DNA from: Pseudomicrostroma phylloplanum
Lineage: Eukaryota; Basidiomycota; Exobasidiomycetes; Microstromatales
Reading direction: 5' to 3'
DNA length: 64,000 nucleotides
NCBI GenBank assembly: GCA_039545275.1
Contig: BCHS01000003.1
Coordinates: 620,001 to 684,000 of the forward strand
In this document: positions 39,236 through 50,930 of the stretch, one piece after another
How positions within the stretch are numbered: the stretch's first letter is position 1
Layout of the letters: each line of letters begins with the position of its first letter
Translations under genes and position numbers: made by a program
The notes under the pieces: generated by a model
What the model was told of the DNA's origin: nothing
What the model saw: the letters and a program-made list of their open reading frames with translations, nothing else
The model's database searches: none

Positions 39236-40459
39236 CTAGGCCTCCTCGTCCTCAGAGTCCTCGTCACCCTCAACTTCAGTGTTCTCCTTCTGCGCCCGAG
39301 CCATAAGCTGTGCCAGCTCCTCGTCCTCGACCTCGGAGACGGCCTTTGGCATCATCTTGACATTGATAGCTCCACCGTCCCTCTTGATCTCCTCCTCAAT
39401 CTCCTTCAGTGCCTTCTCCAGCAACTCGATTCCACCGGTCTTGTCCGTCGAGTGAGACACCAGGACATAGAGAGGGGGAGCGACGAGCTTGACCTTGATG
39501 GGGACCACATCGGTCGAGAGGGCTTCGGCTTTGAGGAGGGCACGCTTGATGGCGTCGATTCCTTCGTAGCCGAAGCAGGTCACCTCTACGTCTGCTCGGA
39601 TTTTTACGGGTTGCGGAGTCAGACGACGGGCAATGTTGGCTTGCAGCTCCTTCTTGACTGTGGGCTCGATCTCCATACCGCCGAACACTGCCTCAGGCTC
39701 GCTAGAATATGGCCAAGGGAACATAGGAGATCTGCGTCAGAGCTCCGCCTCTTCCACCGTCTGAGCTTCGCACCCCTTCGCCCCAGCGCTGCGCACACCA
39801 CTACTCACGTTACAGCCAGCTTGAAAGCATCATACGAGTGACCAAACTTCTTGTCCAGGGGCCATGCCACCATCTCGTAGAGCTCTCCCAGCTTCTTCTC
39901 ATCGACATCCTCTCCTCCCGAAAGCTTTCCAGCAACGTGCGATAGAATCGAGTAGACGGCCTTGGACTTGTTGAAACGCTCCTCGCACTTGAGGACGTCG
40001 TCGGGTGAGACTCGACGCTTTGACAGATCGATGTAGCCTGAGATGAGGACAGAGTGGGTGGGCGTGAGTATCCCATCCCTTGCCCGGCCACATTGAATCC
40101 ACATGCTCGCCACAGCAACTGCCCATCCTCCCGTCTCAAATTGTTGCGGGATCATAGCCCATCTCCAGGTATCTCCCGCTTGATATGCCGCCACTCTCCC
40201 TCTAAGCTCGCCTCCTCTCGCATCAAAACTCACCCTTCTCCTTATCCACCCTCAGCACAACCACAACTTCATTCCTCCCAACCCTAATCAGCTTCTGAAT
40301 ACTCCTGATACGTCTCCTCGACAGCTCGCTCAACAGGATCATTCCCTCGGCATTGTCGTATTCGAGGAGCTTTACGTAGGCTCCCATTTCGGCGATTTGG
40401 CGGACTTGACACATGACGACTTCGTCGATGTCCGGGAGGGACTTTTCGTAGTACCGCAT
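39236..40459 (-). CDS. SUI2: translation initiation factor eIF2 subunit alpha (316 aa)
   Basis: Minus-strand exons 40234-40459, 39809-40037 and 39236-39731; the two introns carry GTGAGT donors and CAG acceptors, and codons Gly and Thr are rebuilt at the joins. The N-terminal S1 domain is clear ([32 protein letters not shown]). The regulatory loop [20 protein letters not shown] holds Ser47 (codon 40319-40321), equivalent to the Ser51 phosphorylated by Gcn2-type kinases. [14 protein letters not shown], a helical domain and the C-terminal alpha-beta domain ([20 protein letters not shown]) follow, with a usual acidic tail (DEDSEDEEA). Length matches yeast Sui2 closely. It is part of the eIF2 GTPase complex that brings Met-tRNAi to the ribosome; the beta subunit gene lies 2.4 kb away. 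Confidence 0.97.
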
Positions 40460-41064
40460 CTTGGAGGTCTTTCGAGTGGGGTGAGGAAGAGGGGTGGGAA
40501 TAGAACTTTTGCTTCGCGGGTTGCGCTGGAAAGGCTGAGTATGGTTCGGTAGAGGAGATGAGGAGGTCTAAGTGCTCCTGTGTTGAGACTGGGAAGGTTA
40601 TATGCTCGGCAAGGTGGTGATGCAGGCGGTAGCGGTGGGGAAGAAGAATCTCAACCCAGGCTGTCGGTCAGTGGGCGGGAGCGAGTCAAGCCTGAGAGGT
40701 CGGAGCGGAAGAAATCACGTGCGGCAGACGGAACCACACTGAAGGGACCGAGGACAAGGGCGTGTACAGTGCAGCTGATCTGACAAGGTAGAGTGAGAAT
40801 GAGCATGACCTGGATCACAGCATCAGGCAAGGCCACACATAAGAGCAGTAGACGAGCGGGTTCACGTCGCCGACCGAGACGAGATCGGGCAGGTACACGA
40901 GGCAAATGCAGGCCAGTCACGCCGACACGTTCAGTGATATCTTTTGATTCCAATTATCAGCACTGCAACAAAGTCTACTTCCAGCAGGTCGACAGATGAG
41001 CAACTCTCATATCTCGAGTCCTCGATCCAGTACAACCTCGTTCGCGTCGCATTCACACACGCGC
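40460..41064. promoter_or_regulatory. upstream region of SUI2; 3' flank of ATP3
   Basis: About 0.6 kb between two minus-strand genes. No gene or defined site was recognised. Confidence 0.4.
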
Positions 41065-42431
41065 TTAGTTGAGAGCCGAAGCACCAGTGACAATGTCGAC
41101 CAGCTCGTTGGTAATGGCAGCCTGGCGACCACGGTTGTAGGCCAGGTTGAGCGAGTTGATCATGTCACCAGCGTTCTTCGAGGCATTGTCCATGGCGTTC
41201 CTTCGGGAGTTGATCTCAGCGGCGTGACCTTCCACGAGGGTGGCGTAGATGGCGTTGGCGAGAGCAAACTCGGCAAGGTCCTTGGTGGTGTCCTCCTCCT
41301 GCTCGTAGGTCTTGAAACCGGGAGCCTCACGCAGCGAAGCTTCCGAGAAGACCTCCATGATGGCGGACTCGTAAGTGATGGCCGAGACGTAGGTGTTGTA
41401 GACGATGTTGACCTTGTCGAACTTGATACCGCTGGAGACGATCTTGTCGGTGATGGCCGAGGCATCGGCAAAGGTGGGGACGTCCTTGCCGATCTGGTTG
41501 AAGGAAACGGCGAGGTTCTTGGGCAGAGCTCGAGACAGCTGGGCCTTGGGCTTGTCACCGAGGGCGAAGATGGCGGGTCCGTCCGTAGAGTCGGCGTCGG
41601 CAGCAGAGCCACCGATCTTCCTCATCTCAGCACGAGCTCGCTTGACAACGGACGAGTGGATACCACCGCAAAGACCCTTGTCGGAAGAGATGACGACGTA
41701 TAGAACCTTGCCTCCCTCGGGCGACTTGGCCTCGGAGTTCTTGAAGACCTCTGTAGGATGTCAGGAGGGGGAGAGACAATCGGTCAGCTGTAGGTCCAGT
41801 CATATTGAATGACCGATATACAATGTTCCGTCTTGCTCCCAGCTTAGCGTCTTCGGTGACTGTCTGCACTGAGACGCTTAGCTGAATCCGGCAAGGTCAC
41901 TGCTGTGCCGTTTACATTGCCGAGTCCAGCTGGGCGTCTCCTGTCGAGCGTTCGAATGCCGTATCTTACTTCGTCCCAACCTCGAATCATCGATGTCCAA
42001 TACGCACCCTCGTTGGCCTTGCCGTAAGAGCGGGCAGCAGCCATGGCCCTCTGAGCCTTGTGCAGCTTAGTGGAAGCAATCATCTTCATGGACTGTTCAA
42101 AAGAAGAGGGATTAGAAGATAAGTCAATACTGCCCCACGGACATCTCAAAGGGGGACTTTCGGGTTGCCGTCTGGCGGTAGCACGACCCGCGCCGTTTGC
42201 TACACCGGTCGATCTGACCCATCTGCTCCCTCAGTCCCCCTTGTCGTATCTGTAGATGCCCACCTTTGTGATCTTCTCGATGTTGCGTACGGACTTGACA
42301 CGCTGCTCAAGCTCTCGCAGGGTAGCCATCTGAGAGGCCGACGAGTGGAAGCCAGCAGTGGCAGCGACCCTGAGGGTGGGGGCGGCGAGGCCTGGGAGGG
42401 CTGCCCTTGTGGCTCGAGGAAGCATGGCCAT
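41065..42431 (-). CDS. ATP3: mitochondrial F1 ATP synthase subunit gamma (312 aa)
   Basis: Minus-strand exons 42264-42431, 42008-42092 and 41065-41750. Donors are GTGGGC and GTGCGT, both less usual than the GTGAGT elsewhere; acceptors are ACAG. The product starts with an Arg/Ala-rich presequence (MAMLPRATRAALPGL), then ATLRELEQRVKSVRNIEKITK, SMKMIASTKLHKAQRAMAAA, the conserved ISSDKGLCGGIHSSV, and the closing helix NLAYNRGRQAAITNELVDIVTGASAL. This is the central rotor stalk of F1, whose rotation drives catalysis in the beta subunits. Length is normal. A second ATG two codons downstream (MLPR) could also serve. The second intron is long for this region (257 bases). Confidence 0.97.
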
Positions 42432-42856
42432 GTTGCAGGGTATGGATCGGAGGAGGGTGATGGGGGTATCAGGGAGTGGTGGTGATGGTGGTTGGTGGTG
42501 AGTAGCAGGAAGAAGGTGTGGTGTCCGTGGGCGGGCGGGCGGCGGGCGGGCGGGGCCGTGTCTCCCAGCGATGCGATGGAGTGCGATGGCTTCCGATGAC
42601 CGCGCGCAGCAATCCACCCGCCACTTGCAAGAAGGGACAGCCACGGCCACGCCCACAGGCGACAAGGGCCAAGGCAGGCTAAGTGACTCTTCCTGCGACT
42701 TTTGGCTCACTCACAGACACATCTTCATCCCTTGATCAACGACTGACTCGGTACAGGAAGATCAGAACACAGCACTACAGCATCATCATCATTGCCTAGC
42801 ACCTACAACAGCGCCTGCTTCATCACCGCATCGAATCACACGACCCCGCACCCACA
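42432..42856. promoter_or_regulatory. divergent promoter region ATP3/SUI3
   Basis: 425 bases between two divergent housekeeping genes, with C/G-rich patches (gggcgggcgggcgg near 42531). No TATA box is obvious. Confidence 0.5.
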
Positions 42857-44109
42857 ATGTCAGCTGAGAACCCCGAAGAGCCCCTCTTCGACCCTTCGCT
42901 CAAGAAGAAGAAGAAGTCGAAGAAGGCAGTTGACTTCTCCGGCCTCGACGATGAGGAGACCACGCCTGCCGCAAACGGAGATGCTGAAGCAGCAGCCGAT
43001 GTGACAGCAGGCGAGGCCGAGGCTGCCCCCGAGGCAGCAGGCGAAGAGGATATGTTCGGAGGGCTGAAGAAGAAGAAGAAGTCCAAGAAGGCAATTCCTA
43101 TGGACCTCGACCTGGTGAGTGCAGGTGGTTCAGATAGAGTTGGAAGTACGCGCGGCCTGCGCCGCTGCTCATCGTGACGATGACTGACTCTGAATCGTTT
43201 GCTCTGCCATTCAGGAGGAGGCATCAGCATCCACAGCAGCCGCTAACGCTGAGCCGGCATCGGAGGCTGGAGCCGCCGCTGCTGAGAACACAGAAGACGG
43301 AGACCTCGACTTCGGAGAGATGAAGAAGAAAAAGAAGAAGTCGAAGAAGGCGGCTTTCGACATGGAGGCATTCGAGAAGGAGCTCGGAGAGGGCGAGGGA
43401 GAGGGAAGTGGAGCAGCCGCAACTGGCGGTGAGGGTGACGATGATGCGGATCTGGGAGACGACCCCTTCAAGGCCGACGATGGAGACGATCAGGCTGGAA
43501 GTAGCGGTGAGCAAGTCGAGACTTGGCATGGCACCGACAGGGATTACACATATCAGGAGCTCCTCGGACGCTTCTTTGGCACCCTGCGAGCTCAAAATCC
43601 CGCCCTCTCTGGTGACAAGAAGAAGTACACAATTGTGCCTCCCCAGGTGGCGCGAGATGGATCGAAGAAGACCTCGTTTGCCAACGTCATCGACATCTGC
43701 AAGAGGATGCACCGACAGCCAGACCACGTCATCCAATATCTCTTTGCCGAGCTGGGTACAGTCGGTTCAGTCGACGGAAGTCAGAGGCTAATCATCAAGG
43801 GTCGTTTCCAGCCCAAGCAGATTGAGAATGTGCTGAGGAGGTATATCGGTGAGTTGCGAGGTGGCCTGGTGGAAATGGCTGAGATTGCAACGCACACTTG
43901 CTGATCAATGTACTGCCTCCTACCCTTTGATACTCACAGTGGAATACGTGACGTGCAAGACTTGCAAGTCGCCCAACACGCTGCTGCTCAAGGAGAACCG
44001 TATCTACTTTATGAAGTGCTCGTCTTGCGGATCGCAGAGGTCAGTCTCGGCCATCAAGACTGGTTTCCAGGCACAGACGGGCAAGAGGTCGAAGATGAGG
44101 ACGGCTTAG
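42857..44109 (+). CDS. SUI3: translation initiation factor eIF2 subunit beta (353 aa)
   Basis: Exons 42857-43114, 43215-43848 and 43940-44109, GTGAGT donors, CAG acceptors, frame kept. Three lysine boxes mark the N-terminal half (KKKKKSKK near residues 16 and 70, and KKKKKKSKK at the start of exon 2). In yeast these bind eIF5 and eIF2B-epsilon. The conserved core is [19 protein letters not shown], then [50 protein letters not shown] and the C4 zinc ribbon [13 protein letters not shown] with [19 protein letters not shown]. It forms eIF2 with the alpha subunit (encoded at 39.2-40.5 kb) and gamma (not in the window) and is involved in start-codon selection. Confidence 0.97.
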
Positions 44110-45105
44110 AGGGCTGTGTTGGAGAGCCGGTAGCGATGGGCATCGGTCGGGATAGCCGGACATCCTGCACGCTGCTATCCGGACTTCCTTGCGACGTTTA
44201 CCTGTACATGTCCCGGACATGCATTTCCGCCAAAATGCACCTAGCTTCCCTGCCATCGTCGAGGGTCGGTTCGATGCGCCATGTACTGCCTTGCCTGTGA
44301 ACTGCTTGATCTCGTCTCAGTCTCCGACCGCGCAGGTACGGCGAGGCACTCGTCGGCCTATGTCCCCTTCTAGAGCAATGCGCCCGAGATGGTCTGTTCT
44401 CTCGATGCTGACGCTGCCCTGGGTGGTCCCCATCGGTAATTGAGGAGACCAGCAGCAACCTACTAGCGCCCTGGCATGGGAAGCTGACCATGCACACCCT
44501 GTTGCGCTCGAGACGCGGGGTGCTCTGCTCACCACCTTCCTTCTCCAGATGTCCCCGTGCTTTGCTCACCCCTCCCATCGAGGTCTCCCACGATCCCCAC
44601 AGGGGAAGAGCAAAGCAGCTCTAATCCCTCCCACTTTGCCCCTGAGCACGTTGCTTGTCCTCGTCTCCCCGCGCCAAAGGGTCGGCACGCGCGTCTTCGT
44701 CATCGGTGCCTGGGCGTATCGCGGCTTCGAATAGAGCTTCCTTTGCTCTTTGACGTCTGACACCCGGAGGCAAGCGGGCTGCCCTGGGCTCCGGATTGCC
44801 CTCCACCCCGGTATACTCGCCCATCGTGGGGAGCTACCATGCCTTCGATGAACCTGACCAGATCGATACATGCCTTCGAGACAGCAAAGAGATGTGCGGT
44901 TGCTGCAATGCCAGTGACAACGTGCCTCCCCAGAAGGGTACAAGAAGGCCATCGTTGGGGGTGATCTCGACCTCGTCCTCCGTTCACACAAACGAACATC
45001 CCCTTCTCCTCTCAGTCCCACTCCCCTCCTCGGACCCCACCGTCTCCCGAACTGCTACAAACCTCACCGACTTGTTGACGCATCACATATCTCTCAATTG
45101 CAATC
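44110..45105. promoter_or_regulatory. upstream region of the repeat-peptide gene
   Basis: About 1 kb between SUI3 and the peptide precursor. Open frames are short and unconvincing. The leader just before the ATG is C/T-rich. No specific regulatory element was assigned. Confidence 0.45.
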
Positions 45106-46243
45106 ATGAAGGCTTCGCTCGCTTGCGGCCTCTCACTCCTGGTACTCACCATCCAGACGAGCAGGGTCCACGCCCTACCTGTGGGCACAGCGCTTAGCAC
45201 GGCTCCTGGTTCGGTGGGTACATAGCATATTGACAGCTCGAAGGCGCAATATCTGCATCATGTCTGACTCGTGACTCTTTCGTATCTACGAACAGGCGGA
45301 AGGCTACTCGGGTGACGGTACCGGCCTCTGGGACTCGCAGGCTCTCAAGCGAAGTACCGACGATGAAAAGTCTTGTGAGTGACAACCTTCTGGTGGAATG
45401 GTACTCGACTTAGCTTGCTGGACCGGTGGCTCACAATACCGCTCCCATCTCACCTCGTCGCTAGCCATGAAGAGCGTCCTGGACGGTCACCTCAGCCCGC
45501 TTGCCTCCCATAACGGCAACAAGATCTTGCCTCGCTTCTTTTGGAGCCGGGACTCTCCATTCCTTCCTGGTCAGAACAGTGCTCTTGGCAAGGATGAAAT
45601 CACAGAGGCTAGCGCAAAAAAGCTTCAGAACACGGCAGACGCCCCCACCACTGAAGCCGGTCCAGCTACGGAGCGTCGTAGCGACGTCGCCGAGAATGTG
45701 CACGGAGACGGTTCTCACCCTCTTCCTCGAGGCACAGAGCCCTCGGCAAACGCTAAGCGCTTTAGCTTCTGGGAGCATGCCCTCAATGTGGCCAAGTGGG
45801 ACGAGGCACACCGTGGCTCAAGCGAACCCATCACCTCACCTAAGGAGCGTTCAGTGGGACACTCTGCCGACAGCGCCGTTGCAGAGCTGATGAAGAGGTT
45901 CAGCTTCTCGGAGCATGCCAAGAATGTCAGGATCTGGAACACTGCACACCACATTTTGGACCACCCCATCGATCAGCGAGACACTACCGCCAGCACTCTG
46001 CGCAAAAGGTTCAACTTCTGGCTGCACATGGCTAACGTCCAGAAATACGATGCGGCACACGCCAAGAACAACGACGGCAACGACGGACACTTCAACCATG
46101 GCAACGGCTTCATTCCTATCCGTCAGCGAGACGAAGACGAGCACAAGGCTCGACCGAGTTCCACAGCTGGCAAGGCACCTGGTGCTACCGGGGAGAGGAG
46201 GATTTCCTTCTGGACTCCAGCTGATTCGGCGGATGCAGAGTGA
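45106..46243 (+). CDS. secreted Kex2-processed repeat peptide precursor (KEP-type), novel (321 aa)
   Basis: Model: exons 45106-45213, 45296-45374 and 45465-46243 (donors GTGGGT and GTGAGT, acceptors ACAG and CTAG). A classic signal peptide opens the protein (MKASLACGLSLLVLTIQTSR, cut predicted after VHA, residue 23). The mature part has no Cys. Three diverged 17-residue motifs each start right after a Lys-Arg: FSFWEHALNVAKWDEAH (45761-45811), FSFSEHAKNVRIWNTAH (45899-45949) and FNFWLHMANVQKYDAAH (46010-46060). Seven positions are identical in all three (F1, F3, H6, N9, V10, A16, H17). The C-terminus repeats the opening after Arg-Arg (ISFW, 46201). Other dibasic sites are ALKR in exon 2 and ATERR in exon 3. 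This architecture fits secretion, Kex2 cleavage and release of several related peptides, as in fungal KEP proteins and some RiPP precursors. No modifying enzyme gene lies beside it. Function is unknown. Confidence 0.82.
45755..46060 (+). repeat. three Kex2-site-led peptide repeats
   Basis: Each unit is a Lys-Arg codon pair followed by a 17-codon motif of consensus F[SN]F[WS]xHxxNVxx[WY][DN]xAH. Starts are 45761, 45899 and 46010, giving periods of 46 and 37 codons. The spacers differ in sequence and length, so only the motif is conserved. Confidence 0.85.
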
Positions 46244-46895
46244 GCACGACGCCAGTCGCTATCGCCCTGGCTAACGATGTTGCTGTCCTCGCTCCCATCT
46301 GCCAGACTACTGAGTCTTACCCATCGACGGACGGGAGTCGCAGGGGTAAAGGGCCGGCCATTGCTGCGTTACCTGTCCCTCCACCTTTATGAGCCGAGCT
46401 TTGGTACGCGTGGGAGGTCCGTTGTATACTGTCACTAGATCTTATTCTTCACTCGCTCGTCTCGATGTCCCTTCAATTGGCTGTGCCTGATGCCATGTTC
46501 GTGCCATTGCCTCTTCCAAGATTCCATTGTCCACTTGCCAGGTGTGAAGGTGCGGGCGGCCCTTTGTCTACGTCTGGTGTTGCTCTAGTTGTCCGAGGCT
46601 GCAATTCCCGATTTCCGCGCGTGGCCTGCTGGCTCGACGCTCTGGCTCCGCCTCTCCACGTCGTCCAACATCTTCCTGGGCTTCCCCTACCCCACCTTCC
46701 ACCACTGCTCCCTACTGCCCTTGAGTAACAACCTCGGCCGTTTACAGCTCCATCGCCCATCTCATCGCCCTCGTCACTGATACTTGATATCACTGGCTAT
46801 CATCGTTGCGCGTCAGCCTCACCCGCCCGTCGCCGCCCCCTCGTTGGTCTCTTCGTCTACGCTTCCCAGCTCACCCCGCTGTCCGAAGGCTCATC
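46244..46895. promoter_or_regulatory. upstream region of SCP160
   Basis: About 0.65 kb, C/T-rich in the final 250 bases before the ATG. No gene was recognised. Confidence 0.5.
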
Positions 46896-49800
46896 ATGGT
46901 ATCCGCCGCTGAGCTTCAACGCCTGCACGAGCAGCAGCAAGGTGGTCAAGGTGCAACCTTGGTCACTGGATCTTCTGCTGGCGCTCCCATGTCGGACCCT
47001 TTCCCTTCGCTCACCGAAGACCCTTTCCCAGCATCTGCTGTGAATGGTAACGGAAGGGCTGCTGGAACTAGCGCAGCTGCCGCTGCCGCTGGCTCTGGCG
47101 CCAAGGGCAACAAGCAGCAGGAAGCTCAGCCTGACTTGTAAGTTGCGCCGATTCTGCTGCTGCTGACTGCTCCCAGTGCTGACAGAAGATTGTGTACTCC
47201 GTTCCTGTCCTTTCGCAGCAACTCGCAGGCTGCGTTCCCCTCGCTCGGATCTTCTGCCACTGCGCCCAAGGGCCAGTGGGGTAAGAAGCTGTCTTCGTCC
47301 ACTGCTGGCTGGTCTGGATCCGCACCTGTCATTCAGAGAGCCGTCTTCCAGGACTTCTTCTCCATCCCTTACAATGAGGCCAACAGCGCAAAAGTTGGAG
47401 CCGCCATGACTGCCATTGAGAAGAAGTACAAGAATGCCATCAAGATCGAGGCGAGTACCACTCGCAGCACCAACACTACCAATTTTGTCGTCAAGGGAGC
47501 CAACGAGGCTACCGTCAAGGCTGCTCGCAAGGAGTTGAGCGTTTCCTTGGCCAAGCGTGTCACTCTTGAGATCCCGATCCCGCAGTCTCTTCGAGCTTTC
47601 GTCATCGGCGCAAAGGGTAAGAACTTGAAGAACATCACCGACCAGACCAACTGCCGAGTCAACATTCCACGACAGGAGGAACCTGCAGAGGGCAATGCCA
47701 AGCCCTCCGGCGGCGCCAGGGACGAGATCGACTACGAAGATGACGAGCAGATTTCCGTTGTCATCGAAGGAGACGAGATCAACGCCCGTCAAGCAGCCAA
47801 GATGATCCAGGACCTCGTCGCTGAGAGGACTTCCAAAATCACTCAGCGCCTGACCACCATCGAGCACATCTTCTATCCCTTCGTCGCTGGTCCCAAGGGA
47901 GCCAATGCGACCCGCCTTGAGACCGAGGTCGGCAACGGAGACGTCAGCGTCAGGGTTCCCCCTAGGGCCGCTTTTCTGCCGCCGAAGGAAGCCGAGGACG
48001 AGGAGAAGGAGCCAAGGCGAGAAAGAGACCTTTCCATTGTGGTCACGGGTGACCGTGAGCAGGTGCACAAGGTGGTTCAGACCATCGAGGCTCAGGTGGA
48101 TGAGATGAGGCGCAACTTCCGCAAGCTTGATATTCAGGTTCCCAAGCGCCAGCATCGATTCCTGGTTGGCGATGCCGCCAATGATATCCTGGCCGCAACA
48201 CAGTGCAGTGTCGAGCTTGCGCCGCAGGACGACCCCTCGGACAATGTCACCATCCGTGGACCCCACACTCAGCTTACGCTAGCGCTTGGCGCCGTCATGG
48301 ACAAGGCCAATGCGGTCAAGGTCGAGGTCGTTGATGTCGTTGCTGCTCACCGATCTGCTGCTAACCCTCTCCAGCATGCCAAGAACCTGCTGCGATGGCT
48401 CGCTGCCAGCGGCAAGCTTCCCCGAAGCGAAGGTGTGCAGATCTACCCGCCTCGGGCTGCTCTGATTGAGAGCACTGGCAACGTTCAGATCGAAATTGTG
48501 GGAGCTGATGAGGCTGGCGTCGCCCAAGCTCGAAGCAACATCGACTCGATCGTCAAGGGAACGCCACCTAGCTTCACTGACTCGGTCGAGTTCGACCCAT
48601 TGCTGCAAGGCATGCTCATCGGCAAGAAGGGCTCTAACCTCAAGGAGTACGAAAAGCGAGGAGTGGAAGTCCTGTTCCCTTCAGCGTCAGCTGCTGGCGG
48701 AGAAAGCTCAGCCGAGATTCTGCTCTTCCTTTCGCCGTCAGCATCTCTGCCCTCTGAGAAGAAGGCTCGCGAGGCTGAGGCCAAGAAGCTGCTGGAGGGA
48801 GTCAAGGCTGATATCGTCAAGGCTTCGCAGACCGCCGCTGACTTCAGGACAGAGGTTCTCAAGGTGCCAGCTAAGTTCCACAGGGCCATTGTCGGAACCG
48901 GAGGCAGCACCCTCAATGCCGTGCTCGGCGAGGAACGCTTGGCCGATGTCCGTGTGGGCAACACGGGCGACCAGACAGGAAAGGAGGATACGATCACGAT
49001 CAGAGGTCCATCTTCCGAGGTCGAGCGTGTTGCAACTGAGCTACGGAGGATTGCCAAGGAGGCAGAAGACGACGCCATTGTCAACGGCCACGAGGTGTCG
49101 TTTGCTGTTGACTCTGCCCATGTCAAGCATCTGGTCGGCAAGTCGGGCGCTGCTATCACCAAGCTGAGGGAGGAGCTGGGCGTTCGAGTCGACTTCGATG
49201 ATGCCGCAAGTGCTGGCGCCACAAACGGTGCCGCAAAGGCAGCCAAGAAGGCTTCCGTCACGTGCAAGATCGTCGGTCGCAAGGAGAATGTCGAGGAGGC
49301 CAAAAAGAGGATCTTGGCTCAGGCTGAGAAGCTGGCCGACGAGCGTGAGGAGGTACTCAAAATCCCACAGAACCTGCATGCTGCCGTGATTGGCAAGGGT
49401 GGTGTATGGGTCCTCAGGCTGCAAGAGAACCACGGCGTTCGCATCGACTTCCCAAGACAGGGAGGCGACAGCGCCAACGGCGAAGGCAACAAGCGAGAGC
49501 AGAAGTCCGACGAGGTCATCGTTCGAGGTGGCAAGCAGGGCGTCGCCGCTGCAAAAGCGGAGATCATGGAGCTCCTCGAGTACGAAAAGGAGAACAACAA
49601 TGTCGTAGAGGTCTCTGTTGCGGCACAGTCCATTGCGAGGATCATGGGCAAGGGTGGAGCTACCATCAACCAGATCCGAGATGACAGCGGAGCTCAGATC
49701 GACGTCGACGCTGAAAATGGCAAGGACGCTACGAGGATCAAGCTGCGCGGAACAAAGTCCGCTATTACCGAGGCCAAGGCAGCTATCATGGCAATCGATG

Positions 49801-50930
49801 CCGAGGTCAAGGGTGAGGAGACCTTCACTCTGCATATTCCCTCGAAGTACCACGGTCAGTTGATTGGTCCTGGTGGACAGGGCATCCGAGACTTGATTAC
49901 TCGCGCTACCGGCTCCGATGAGGCTGCTTCATCTCGTTCGGCTACTCAATTGGTCCAGTTCCCTCGACGTGGAGAGCAGAATGCTGACGTTGTCATCGTC
50001 AGGGGCCCCTCCGCCATCGCTACCAAGATCAAGGCTGATCTCGAAGCAGCCGCCAAGGTATTCACTGACCGAATCTGCCACGGAGTCGTCGCCACACCCG
50101 ACCAGCAGCGCCTGCTCATCGGGCGAGGAGGATCGAGGCGCTCCGAGCTCGAGGCAAAGTACAATGTGCGGCTAGTCTTCCCTGGCCGACCCGAGCACGG
50201 CCAGGAAGATGTCCTCAATGTCGCTGAAGTCGGTGAGGCACCCAAGGAGCACATCGTCAAGATCCTCGGAAAGGAGTCGGACGTAGAGAGCATCAAGAAG
50301 GAGATTTCTTCTTCTGCCGCCACCACTTCGGTCGTCAAGGTGCCCCGCTCGCTCGCACCCAAGCTCGGTCAGCCGAACTTCTTCCGTGACGTTCGCTCCC
50401 GCTTTGGCGTCTCCATTGACACGCCACGGGCGAGCGGGTCCTCCAGCTTGTCGAAGCCCTCGGGCTCCGTCGTCACCCAGTCTTCTGCTGCAGAGGCCCG
50501 CATCGATGCAGACGAGACCGACGATGATGCCAATGGAGGCTTGTCTTTCGAGCTCATCCAGCTCGACCAGTCGACCGAATCGGGCCAGACTGTCGATTGG
50601 ACTCTGAGCGCCAAGGGCGAGGCCGAGAAGGCCAGTGCGTCTCTGGCCAAGGCAGAGGCGTACATCAAGAAGAGCATCTCCGAGGCGGCCAACGTCACCC
50701 ACGAGGGCAGGCTTGTCGTACCCGAGTCGGCAGTGCCGCGCATCGTGGGCAAGCGCGGAGCTGGACTGCAGAGCATCGAGGCCGACTCGCCTGGCGTGTC
50801 GGTGGAGATCCCTAGGGAGGGCGGAGGACTCTGCATCATTCGGGGATCAGAGAGCGCCGTGCTGGAGACGAGGGACCGACTGGTCAGGATCGCAACGCAG
50901 CCACCTAGGCGGGGTGGTGACGACTACTGA
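46896..50930 (+). CDS. SCP160: vigilin/Scp160 multi-KH RNA-binding protein (1317 aa)
   Basis: Exons 46896-47137 and 47219-50930; the GTAAGT...CAG intron rebuilds a Phe codon. The first exon encodes a low-complexity Ala/Gly/Gln tail. The second holds a tandem array of KH domains. GxxG loops are visible at about residues 209 (VIGAKGKN), 304 (VAGPKGAN), 548 (LIGKKGSN), 639 (IVGTGGST), 719 (LVGKSGAA), 804 (VIGKGGVW), 889 (IMGKGGAT), 962 (LIGPGGQG), 1048 (LIGRGGSR) and 1256 (IVGKRGAG). Degenerate KH units lie near 396 (LVGDAAND) and 1120. Vigilins bind mRNA and polysomes, largely at the ER, and influence translation and ploidy maintenance. Length and domain count match yeast Scp160 (1222 aa) and animal vigilin. 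Confidence 0.95.
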
